Source: a virus
Virus record (IMG/VR): IMGVR_UViG_3300025736_000268
Location: 1 to 20,149 of that record
Length of the DNA stretch: 20,149 nucleotides
Direction: 5' to 3' (one strand)
Below, in pieces: positions 13,306-20,149 of the stretch (within the stretch, counting starts at the first letter, position 1; the number at the start of each line of letters is the position of its first letter). A program made the position numbers and the translations under genes. The notes under the pieces were generated by a model. That model made no database searches, was not told the DNA's origin, and worked only from the letters and a program-made list of their open reading frames with translations.

Positions 13306-13737
13306 ATGGCACGAAGCTTATCTAGTAGATTGGACGCGGTGGGTGATGTATTGATGCACAACGTCTCAGCTACCATCCGCAAAGCTGCCCAAGCTGCTAC
13401 GAATGAGTTGGTGCTTAGAACGCCGGTGAAGACTGGCCGGGCCCGCGTCAACTGGAAGGTTTCATTCAAGACGCCGTCCGCACGGGAGACCGAGCCGCCG
13501 AACACTAAGTCCGTTGATACCAACAGACAAGTGGCGTCTACCGAGGCACTGATAACCGCCGCGAACAAGTTGAAGGGATGGAAGGTGGGTAAGGGTAGCA
13601 TCTTTGTTGCCAACCCCGTCTATTACATTTCTGACCTTGATGAAGGAACATCAGAACAGGCCCGTGCTGGTATGACGCTCTTCGCCATCACTGCTGCTCG
13701 GGACATTCTGCGGAAAGGAAAGCTGCTCCGTGGCTGA
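13306..13737 (+). CDS. HK97-gp10-like neck/tail completion protein
   Basis: This 143-residue basic protein resembles HK97 gp10-like proteins. The landmarks are ELVLRTPVKTGRARVNWKVSF (the TPVxTGxxRxxW motif), then IFVANPVYYISDLDEGTSEQ, then ARAGMTLFAITAARDI. In the family the NxxxYxxxLExGTSxxAPxGM pattern is conserved. Here Pro is replaced by Arg in QARAGM. The usual role is head-tail joining or tail completion. It lies unusually late, after the chaperones rather than with the other connectors, directly before the tape measure. ATG 13306 is the only sensible start; no strong ribosome site is visible. Its TGA overlaps the GTG start of the tape measure by 8 bases. Confidence 0.8.
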   Translation: MARSLSSRLDAVGDVLMHNVSATIRKAAQAATNELVLRTPVKTGRARVNWKVSFKTPSARETEPPNTKSVDTNRQVASTEALITAANKLKGWKVGKGSIFVANPVYYISDLDEGTSEQARAGMTLFAITAARDILRKGKLLRG

Positions 13738-16210
13738 TCGCAAAGAACTATTGCTGATTGAGATTCGTGAAGATGGTGCTCGCGTTGTGAAGCGACGCAT
13801 CAGTGACATCGGTGAGGCCGGTGACGCCACGACCGACCAAATGGGCAAGCTCAAGACCGTGCTCGCTGGGCTTGTATCCGCAAAGGTTCTACGTGACACG
13901 ATCATGCTCGCGGATGCTTATGCGAACATGCTCAACCGTCTCCGCATTGTTACAGAAGGTAACTACGAGTTGCACGCTGCGATGGCTGCGGTCTATAAGA
14001 TGAGTCGTGAGACACGTACCTCACTCGAAGCTAATATCGACATGTACGCCCGTATCGCAATCAACACCTCTCAGATGGGATTGCGAATGAAGGACGTCGT
14101 TAGGTTCGCTACGCAGTTGAACCATGCGATCATTCTGTCCGGTGTCACGGCACGAGAAGCTCAGTGGGGTATGGTCCAGTTCTCGCAGGCGTTGGCGTCC
14201 AATACCCTACGGGGTGACGAACTGCGTGCCATTCTGGAACAGTTGCCCGTGGTGACTAACGTCATTGCCGCCCACTTCAAAGTGACGAGAGGCGAACTTC
14301 GCGAGCTTGGGTTCCAAGGTAGGATCACGTCTAGGGAAATCATCAAGGCCTTCAACGAGGCTGAGGCTGAACTGGCTGAGAAGTTTGGTCGTCGGCTTCC
14401 TACGATCGACCAGGGCATAACAGTTCTCCGGTCGTCCATCATGCAATTCGTTGGGAATATGGACCAAGCGGTTTTGGGCACTTCGAGTATGGCGGATGGC
14501 CTGCTGGTTTTGGCTGACAACATAGAGCTGGTAGGTCGCGTCTCCATGATTGCTGGCACAGTACTCGGTACGGTGTTTCTAAAGAACCTGATTGGCATCG
14601 TTGCACAGATGAAGCTGTTTAGTGTGACTCTTCTAGCGGCCCACCCAGTAGCAGCCGCGATTCTTATAGCGGGTGCGGCTGTTGCGGTTTTCTCCGACAA
14701 GATTAAGATTGCAAATGATTCCACAGGCACATTGGCGGATTTGATGGTGGCTCTACGCGGAAACATCATCGATACATACCACGCGATAGGTGAGGCGATT
14801 GGGGTCATCACTGCCGCAGGCAATGTCAACACTGAATATGAGATAACAATCTCGTCACTCTTGAAGACTTCGGCGTCGTTCATCGATAAGTTCGCCGGCC
14901 TATTCGTAGGTGCTGGCCAAGTCGTTAAGAAGGTATTTGACGACATGCCCAACTACGCAAAGCGAGCCTGGAACGCGATCATAAGTGGTGTCGAGAGTGT
15001 AGTGGACCACGTCATCGCAGTATTCAAAACGCTTGCGAACATGCTGCGGATCTTCGGCCTGAACGTGAAGATGGCAGTTACGGCGTTGTCGTCATCGGTC
15101 GAGCAGGCTATGGCGGGCAATGTGAAGCAGGCTCACTTCTTCGCCGATCAGGCCGTCCTGGCATTTGATCGTGCGGCGGCTGGTGGTAATTTTGGAGAGA
15201 TGTTTCGTAAGAATCTTGAGAAGGAAATGTCTACCGACGTTCTTGGCGGAGCAAAGGCAAAAGTTGAAGCCGCAGGCGAGACCATCGGGCAGGCGTTCAT
15301 GCGTGGTTTCAATATGTCTACGCTAGTGTCGTCCGGAGTAGACCAACTGCTCAAGCGAGCAGAAGGAGCAATGGAAGACCGGACGATGCGAGAGCAGAAC
15401 CCCATGTTTTCTCCGACTACGGTTCAGAGTCAATTGATGAAGGATATGTCGAACAACGTCGGCGAAACCAATAATAAAATGATTCAGCTCCGGGAGCTAT
15501 GGATAGCTGTAAACACTAAACAGCCTGGGACAGAAACAATAAGTCTAACGCTGGATGAGGTCAATAGGAAGATGGCCGAGCTTCAAGCGAAGAGCTTGGA
15601 GGTCAGCACTGGTGTCATTGACGGATTCCATCGTGGCTTCATCAAGATTGGGCTGGAGATCACCAACTTTGCAGACACGGCAGAGCAGACCATCACCAAC
15701 GCCTTCAAGGGCATGGAGGACGCACTGGTGAGCTTTGTCCAGACCGGCAAGGTTGACTTCAAGAGCCTAGTTGATTCGATGCTCGCGGACCTGACGCGGC
15801 TCCTCGCACGGCAGGCAATCGTCGGGTTGCTGAACAGCATGTCTGGATCTGGTGGTATCCTCGGATCGATCGCGGGTGCATTCGGACAGACTGCTTCGGC
15901 AGGGACAGCGGCGGCAGTACCGGCCACGAGCCATTCGTCTATGGGACGGGCCACCGGTGGTCCCGTCTCTCCGGGCCTGAACTACATGGTTGGCGAACGG
16001 GGCCGACCCGAGATGTTCCAACCTGCTCAGCCTGGGCATATAACCCCAGTGGACCAAGCCCAGAGTTCTGGCGGCGGAAGTGTTGTGATTATCAACGTCG
16101 CTTCTGAGGAAGAGGCTCAGGCGGCGGCGGCGGCGTACATAGACAGCTCAGCGGGTGACAGAGTCATCCAAAACAAGATCAGAACCTACAGTGGTGGGAG
16201 TAAACTATAA
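13730..16210 (+). CDS. Tail tape measure protein
   Basis: This 826-residue protein sets tail length and is ejected with the DNA. The start is a GTG at 13730 with AAAGGAAAG upstream, overlapping the previous gene. Residues 55-240 match the tape-measure N-terminal domain (AREAQWGMVQFSQALASNTL, then RGDELRAILEQLPVV and GELRELGFQGRITSREIIKA). Residues about 270-325 hold hydrophobic stretches (VSMIAGTVLGTVFL, AAAILIAGAAVAVF), likely membrane-active during ejection. Helical regions follow. Residues about 658-700 resemble the lambda gpH C-terminal signature (AFKGMEDALVSFVQTGK followed by DFKSLVDSMLADL). A Gly/Ala/Ser-rich end is usual. At about 0.15 nm per residue it predicts a tail near 120 nm. It is followed by a TAATG overlap with the first tail-tip gene. 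Confidence 0.93.
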   Translation: MADRKELLLIEIREDGARVVKRRISDIGEAGDATTDQMGKLKTVLAGLVSAKVLRDTIMLADAYANMLNRLRIVTEGNYELHAAMAAVYKMSRETRTSLEANIDMYARIAINTSQMGLRMKDVVRFATQLNHAIILSGVTAREAQWGMVQFSQALASNTLRGDELRAILEQLPVVTNVIAAHFKVTRGELRELGFQGRITSREIIKAFNEAEAELAEKFGRRLPTIDQGITVLRSSIMQFVGNMDQAVLGTSSMADGLLVLADNIELVGRVSMIAGTVLGTVFLKNLIGIVAQMKLFSVTLLAAHPVAAAILIAGAAVAVFSDKIKIANDSTGTLADLMVALRGNIIDTYHAIGEAIGVITAAGNVNTEYEITISSLLKTSASFIDKFAGLFVGAGQVVKKVFDDMPNYAKRAWNAIISGVESVVDHVIAVFKTLANMLRIFGLNVKMAVTALSSSVEQAMAGNVKQAHFFADQAVLAFDRAAAGGNFGEMFRKNLEKEMSTDVLGGAKAKVEAAGETIGQAFMRGFNMSTLVSSGVDQLLKRAEGAMEDRTMREQNPMFSPTTVQSQLMKDMSNNVGETNNKMIQLRELWIAVNTKQPGTETISLTLDEVNRKMAELQAKSLEVSTGVIDGFHRGFIKIGLEITNFADTAEQTITNAFKGMEDALVSFVQTGKVDFKSLVDSMLADLTRLLARQAIVGLLNSMSGSGGILGSIAGAFGQTASAGTAAAVPATSHSSMGRATGGPVSPGLNYMVGERGRPEMFQPAQPGHITPVDQAQSSGGGSVVIINVASEEEAQAAAAAYIDSSAGDRVIQNKIRTYSGGSKL

Positions 16211-17955
16211 TGGCATGGTTCAAGGGAACATCGACGGACTATCATGACTTTCTGGACATCCTCAAGTCCCTCGTGAAGGATGACCATATCTCAGTTACTG
16301 CGGTGCTCAACGGTGGGATTGATTACGCCATCGGCGACACAATCACGCTCGCTGGTGGGACGAAGTCTCACGAGCCAGAGTTTGAGGTGGTATCCATCGA
16401 CGGTGGTGATTACGTCACGGTTGCGGCCGTCAGTGCTGGTGGCACCCTCTACAACATCGGGGACAAACTGATCCTAGCGACAGGCACCTACTCGGTCGCC
16501 CCGGATATTGAAGTGTTGACGCTATCTGGATCTGCTGTTGCAACAGTGCAGATCAACAACCCAGGCATTTGCTCAGCCCAGCCGACAAACCCAGTGGCGA
16601 CGACCACGGGCGGTGCCGGTAGTGGCTGTACGCTAAACCTTACGTTCGTGGCAGGCACTGGCATCGTCAACGGAGTTCATATCTCGGACTCAGGCGTGTA
16701 CACGGCTCAGGCAGCCAACCCGGTCAGCCAGAACACGTCGAGCGGAGCCGGCACTGGAGCAAAGTTCACTGTTACGTACACGGACACTGCGTGGGAGACG
16801 CTGATTGATTGGGAGTCGGACGCTGCTTCGGCGGTCGCCATTGCTGTGGCCGGCACAGGTTACTTGGCAGGCGACTACGTCACTGTGGTTGGTGGTGCAT
16901 TCGCAGCCGCGACGGTAGTGAAGATTGACACGGTATCCAGCGGCGTTCCGACTGCGATATCGGTGTACGATGATGGCGACTACAAGACCACGCCGAGCAA
17001 CCCGGCCGCAACGTCGGGAGGCACTGGCAGTGGGTTGACAGTGACAGTGACATGGGCGACTCATCCGTCAGAGGTGAAGTACCTCATGCTACACAACACC
17101 GGCTCGGACCAGTACCTCGGCTGTAGGGCCTTCACGCAGTCAACTCCTGATGCTGCGTACCTATTGGAGTGGAACGGCTTCACGGGCTTCTCCTCGGACG
17201 TGATGCCCTGGGATCAGCACCCCGGAGCCCTCAGCTATCCTGAGACATACACGCCGCTCTCTGGCGGTGCATCTCCTGCGACGATCACGTACTGGATCGC
17301 GGTTGATGACGACAGGATATGCGGAGCGTTCAAGGTCGGATCGGTCTACCCGAATTTCTACATCGGTGGGATTGACAAGTTCCTAAACGCTACGGAGTAC
17401 AGTTATCCGCAGGTAATTCTCGGCTGCTCGGCTGAGGAAGTGCCGTACAACTATGCTGGCGTGGATTATGCAGGTATGACGAATCCTGGCTCCGCAGGCC
17501 CCAGTGATGATGGACCTGGATATCTCCGGAGTCCAGACGGTACTATGCTGGTGATTCGCAACTGGTATCTGTATAGGGGCAACCCCTCCTACTACGACGC
17601 TGATGTCAAGATAGCTCCAGCGGGTGGGTGTGAGTGGCCGGTGCCGGCCGGTGCCAATGGGTGGTACGACGAGTACTACGTTAACTGGCAATGGATGTTT
17701 GGCACTGCGACGTCCATCGCTGCGGGATTCGATGCATTGAAGCGGATCAATGATGAGTACATCTTGATTCCTGCAACCTTGTCACATCTGGCCAATAACA
17801 GGATATACGGGAACTTGATTGGAGTGTTTACGTTTAACCCCGACGGAGCCATTGACTCCGAAGACAGAATCTATATCGGGACAAGCGTGTACAGATGCTT
17901 CCAAAACTGTAATAAGGCAAACAGGAACTACTTCTTCTGCATAAAGGAAGATTGA
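16210..17955 (+). CDS. Tail-tip / fibre structural protein with beta repeats
   Basis: This 581-residue protein is probably a distal-tail structural protein. The N-terminal half is built from short beta-type repeats. Repeat A has the form GGxxYxxGDxxTLAGG (residues about 35-50, 77-92 and 213-229). Repeat B has the form GxYxxxxxNPVxxxTGGxGSG and then a strand (about 118-147, 160-191 and 254-282). The C-terminal half (from about 285) is Trp/Tyr-rich, with a segment like phage virion proteins: ITYWIAVDDDRICGAFKVGS, then YIGGIDKFLNATEYSYP, and later YILIPATLSH and IYIGTSVYRCF. No enzyme motif is visible. It overlaps the tape measure (TAATG) and has GGGAG upstream. Baseplate hub, tip or fibre roles are all possible; the repeats suggest an elongated, surface-exposed part. 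Confidence 0.72.
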   Translation: MAWFKGTSTDYHDFLDILKSLVKDDHISVTAVLNGGIDYAIGDTITLAGGTKSHEPEFEVVSIDGGDYVTVAAVSAGGTLYNIGDKLILATGTYSVAPDIEVLTLSGSAVATVQINNPGICSAQPTNPVATTTGGAGSGCTLNLTFVAGTGIVNGVHISDSGVYTAQAANPVSQNTSSGAGTGAKFTVTYTDTAWETLIDWESDAASAVAIAVAGTGYLAGDYVTVVGGAFAAATVVKIDTVSSGVPTAISVYDDGDYKTTPSNPAATSGGTGSGLTVTVTWATHPSEVKYLMLHNTGSDQYLGCRAFTQSTPDAAYLLEWNGFTGFSSDVMPWDQHPGALSYPETYTPLSGGASPATITYWIAVDDDRICGAFKVGSVYPNFYIGGIDKFLNATEYSYPQVILGCSAEEVPYNYAGVDYAGMTNPGSAGPSDDGPGYLRSPDGTMLVIRNWYLYRGNPSYYDADVKIAPAGGCEWPVPAGANGWYDEYYVNWQWMFGTATSIAAGFDALKRINDEYILIPATLSHLANNRIYGNLIGVFTFNPDGAIDSEDRIYIGTSVYRCFQNCNKANRNYFFCIKED

Positions 17956-17956
17956 T

Positions 17957-18982
17957 ATGGCGTATCAAGCTGGAGCAGCCTCCAACCAGACTGATCTTAT
18001 GAACAAGTTGCAGGTGTTCGCGGCTGCAAACGGATTCGTTGTAGATAACTATGACGGCAGCAACCGATTCCTGTCGATCAGCCGACCCACTGACAACCTA
18101 TATGTCACGTTCTACTGGGATTCAGCAAACAACCTAGCGGTATATCAGGCTCTCGGCTACGCAGGTGCCTCGGCACAGACTCCGTGGACTCAGGCCAACG
18201 ATAGCGGGAACGGCAATACCAACATAGCCCAAATCTACTCAGGCCGCAATGTCAACGACATAGGTGCTGGGCCGTACACGTCGCACTACTTCTTCGCATA
18301 CACTGATCCGTACGCCCTTCACGTCGTGCTGGAGTTCGCCCCTGGGCTTTACCGACACTTCGGGTTTGGCTCGGTGCAGAAAGTTGGCACATGGGTAGGT
18401 GGAGCATTCGCGTACGGTCATCACTGGAACGCACAGCATGGCGGAGTCATCTTGGGACAACCCGCATCTTGTCCGCATTCGTTGATGCTAGACGGCAATC
18501 ATGTTGCTACGACGCACTACTACGGGTACAGCGTGCGGACTGCGGCTACACTTCATTGCGAGGGCTTGCCGGATCAGCCTGCCGGGGGCAAGTGGGGTGT
18601 CTGTGCTGCACCCATATCCAACCTGCTATATGATGATACTGCGGGAGTAGAACGAATCCGAATTGTTGGTGGATGCCGTGCCAGCAACGCTCTATCCCAG
18701 TTCGGTCACTTGCTGCCTGACAAGTCGAACGGCTTTATCCCGATCATTCCGTTCGAGGTATTTTATACCGATAGCTCCGACTCCTATCCGCCAAACGGCT
18801 GGTACTACCTTGGACGGATGGCAAACGTTGGACACATCCACCTGCATGGGATCGACCCGGCCGAAGAGTTGACTGTTGGAGCTGCCACGTGGGTAGCATT
18901 CCCCGGTGTCAGGAAGTCGCAGGTAGTGTCCAGTAATCAAGAGACTTGGAACATGGGAATCATCTACCGGAAGGATGTATAA
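17957..18982 (+). CDS. Tail-tip / fibre structural protein
   Basis: This 341-residue protein begins MAYQAGAASNQTDLMNKLQ, a helical start similar in pattern to the preceding protein. It is followed by beta-rich sequence. Landmarks are DPYALHVVLEFAPGLYRHFG, then FGSVQKVGTWVGGAFAYGHHW, and near the end WYYLGRMANVGHIHLHGIDP and VGAATWVAFPGVRK. These resemble a group of virion proteins found beside tape-measure genes. The ending runs parallel to the C-terminus of the upstream protein, so the two may be distant relatives. Its start lies two bases after the upstream gene, with an AAAGGA site nine bases before. It is Trp/Tyr/His-rich and lacks enzyme motifs. A tail-tip or receptor-contact role is inferred from position. 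Confidence 0.7.
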   Translation: MAYQAGAASNQTDLMNKLQVFAAANGFVVDNYDGSNRFLSISRPTDNLYVTFYWDSANNLAVYQALGYAGASAQTPWTQANDSGNGNTNIAQIYSGRNVNDIGAGPYTSHYFFAYTDPYALHVVLEFAPGLYRHFGFGSVQKVGTWVGGAFAYGHHWNAQHGGVILGQPASCPHSLMLDGNHVATTHYYGYSVRTAATLHCEGLPDQPAGGKWGVCAAPISNLLYDDTAGVERIRIVGGCRASNALSQFGHLLPDKSNGFIPIIPFEVFYTDSSDSYPPNGWYYLGRMANVGHIHLHGIDPAEELTVGAATWVAFPGVRKSQVVSSNQETWNMGIIYRKDV

Positions 18983-19368
18983 TGAGCTTCGCTACCTACA
19001 CAGAGAACTTTCTGCTCAACTATTTGTTCACTACCAAGACAATCTACGTCGGCTATGGCACAGCCGGGAGCGAGACCGCCGTCACCGAGCCTGTCGGCCT
19101 GGGGTATACGCGAAAGGCCTATGGAGCGTGGACTCTGACCGCTGTTGGTGTTGATCTACAGGAAGTGTCCAACGACGCTGCAATCACCTTTGACGCGTCC
19201 ACCGGGAATCAAGGAACCATTACTCACGTTGGATTTTGGGATGCCCTGACCGGTGGCAATCTGATAGCCAGTGTGTCATTCGCGGAGTTGAGTCTGGACA
19301 ACATCAGCGTAATCGCTGGCACACAGATTCAATTCATCATAGGTGCCTGTCTCTGCAAACTGGATTGA
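18982..19368 (+). CDS. Short phage tail-fibre-like protein
   Basis: This 128-residue protein resembles small fibre-type proteins of tailed phages. Landmarks are MSFATYTENFLLNYLF, TIYVGYGTAGSETA followed by TEPVGLGYTRKAYGAWT, then AAITFDASTGNQGTITHVGF and WDALTGGNLIASVSFAEL. In relatives the pattern LxxxxxxxxYVGLxxxxP, EPxGxGYxRxA and ITFPxATxxWGxVTHxGI is familiar. I chose ATG 18982 because it overlaps the previous stop (TAATG) and follows AAGGA by a short distance; the in-frame ATG 18946 would lie within the upstream gene. It probably forms part of a tail-tip appendage. The next gene starts four bases after its stop. Confidence 0.78.
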   Translation: MSFATYTENFLLNYLFTTKTIYVGYGTAGSETAVTEPVGLGYTRKAYGAWTLTAVGVDLQEVSNDAAITFDASTGNQGTITHVGFWDALTGGNLIASVSFAELSLDNISVIAGTQIQFIIGACLCKLD

Positions 19369-19372
19369 TATT

Positions 19373-20149
19373 ATGGCCGCTACCTTACAGATTTACAACA
19401 ATACTGGCGACAGTACACAAGGAAACGTCAATGTCGATACGCGGTTGATCGGAAATTCGTTCAAGACCGTAGGTGCCTTTTCTTGTCCCTTCGTAAAGTT
19501 GCTAGTGTATAGAGCTAACGTCGCCCCCACATTCAACTTTGAGATATCGCTGTGGAGTGCTTCCGGAATTTCTACTCCCACGGCGGTGATAACCGCTTAC
19601 GCTTTCGACCCAACGGGAGTTACAACGTCACCCGCAGGAGCATGGTACACTGCGACGTGGGCTTCTCCGGTCGCACTTTCTGCGGCTACGTACTACTGGG
19701 TCGGGATACGTTCCCTCAGCCCTACCTCTGCTTCTCCAGCCGCCTATATTCGTATTGGTCCAAATGTCTATTCCGATGGTAGGTTGTTGCAATCACTAAA
19801 TGGTGGGGGTAGCTGGACCGGGTACTCTTTCGACGCAATGTTTGAGATTTGGGGTGAGGTTGGGGCCACTGACTTAGAAGTTTCCCTCTCCGGTGCGGGG
19901 TCGGTTGTGGTCGTTCCCAGCATCAATCAGTTTTTGGAAACGGCCGTCACCGGGGTTGGGTCAGTTGGAGTAGCTCCGGCCATCTCCAACATCAACCAAC
20001 TAGGCTGTATCTTTCCGCTGCCCCTAACGCTCATTCAGCCGGGCCAGAACAGTGACTGCAACCAGGGCTCGATCAGCCTGTGGGATAACTCGTTGCCGCA
20101 GATCATGGCCACCCCTCTGGGCTTGGGATCATCTCAGCGAGTGGTAAAG
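19373..20149 (+). CDS. Putative fibre / adhesin-type virion protein (3' partial)
   Basis: The frame starts at ATG 19373, four bases after the preceding stop, and stays open to the window end (259 codons). Residues about 1-165 look like a jelly-roll carbohydrate- or surface-binding domain. They begin LQIYNNTGDSTQ and show FSCPFVKLLVYRANVAPTFN, ISLWSASG, PAGAWYTATWASPVALSAAT and YYWVGIRSL. The order recalls surface domains of the choice-of-anchor type. Two short imperfect repeats follow (VSLSGAGSVVVVPSINQF and TAVTGVGSVGVAPAISNINQ, residues about 168-205), then a Pro-rich part with a Cys pair. The ribosome site is weak (TGGA), so coupling to the upstream gene is likely. A receptor-binding role is inferred from domain type and position; the family is not firmly identified. 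Confidence 0.72.
   Translation, partial: MAATLQIYNNTGDSTQGNVNVDTRLIGNSFKTVGAFSCPFVKLLVYRANVAPTFNFEISLWSASGISTPTAVITAYAFDPTGVTTSPAGAWYTATWASPVALSAATYYWVGIRSLSPTSASPAAYIRIGPNVYSDGRLLQSLNGGGSWTGYSFDAMFEIWGEVGATDLEVSLSGAGSVVVVPSINQFLETAVTGVGSVGVAPAISNINQLGCIFPLPLTLIQPGQNSDCNQGSISLWDNSLPQIMATPLGLGSSQRVVK

Noticed and set aside
14161-14952. Long antisense frame of 263 codons inside the tape measure
   Set aside because: Its composition is that of a shadow of the tape-measure codons (Ser/Ala/Pro/Thr-rich), with no motif and no start signal.
1-20149. CRISPR arrays, tRNA or rRNA genes, insertion sequences, attachment sites
   Set aside because: I saw no regularly spaced repeats, cloverleaf-like sequence, transposase or integrase in the window by reading; a dedicated scan (tRNAscan, CRISPR finder) was not possible.

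Overview
The window is part of a tailed double-stranded DNA phage genome (Caudoviricetes, siphovirus-like), either a free phage or a prophage fragment. Every gene I can support is on the + strand. They follow the usual order of the packaging, head and long-tail modules: small terminase, large terminase, portal, scaffold, major capsid protein, decoration-like proteins, head-tail connectors, tail terminator, tail tube, a frameshifted tail-assembly chaperone pair, tape measure, then tail-tip and fibre proteins. A lambda-H-like tape-measure C-terminus and a gpG/gpGT-style frameshift point to a long non-contractile tail. Strong Shine-Dalgarno sequences and sigma70-like promoters suggest a bacterial host, but the sequence does not identify it. 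I see no integrase, lysis, replication, tRNA or CRISPR sequence.

Layout. Positions 2-646 are the end of an unidentified structural-looking protein that enters from the left. Positions 646-3948 are the packaging genes (TerS, a small cysteine-rich protein, TerL). TerL is interrupted by a 334-residue intein carrying a LAGLIDADG endonuclease domain, inserted in the conserved TTNPxGxGH loop. Positions 3950-7245 hold portal, scaffold and major capsid protein. The capsid gene has its own extended -10 promoter whose -35 box lies inside a 15-bp perfect hairpin. Positions 7300-8469 hold two tandem paralogues, probably decoration proteins. Positions 8528-8944 encode an unknown two-part protein, and 8932-9411 a free-standing HNH homing endonuclease. 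Positions 9408-10900 hold connector, stopper and terminator genes, with a tiny ORF behind its own promoter at 10287-10481. Positions 10913-12448 are the tail tube gene. Positions 12508-13274 are the chaperone pair, joined by an A AAA AAC slippery site. Positions 13306-13737 encode an HK97-gp10-like protein and 13730-16210 the tape measure. Positions 16210-20149 encode tail-tip, fibre or adhesin proteins, the last running off the right edge.

Most genes overlap by 1-20 bases (TAATG or ATGA junctions) or are separated by a few bases, as expected for translational coupling. The gaps fall around the capsid, decoration and tail-tube genes, whose products are needed in high copy. Those gaps carry hairpins, two of them the same sequence, probably to set transcript ends or mRNA stability. 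Two homing elements (intein and HNH gene) sit in essential morphogenesis genes. The most notable points are the intein, the tandem decoration-like paralogues, the repeated hairpin, the frameshift site with a candidate stem, and two promoters placed so close to start codons that leaderless mRNAs are possible.
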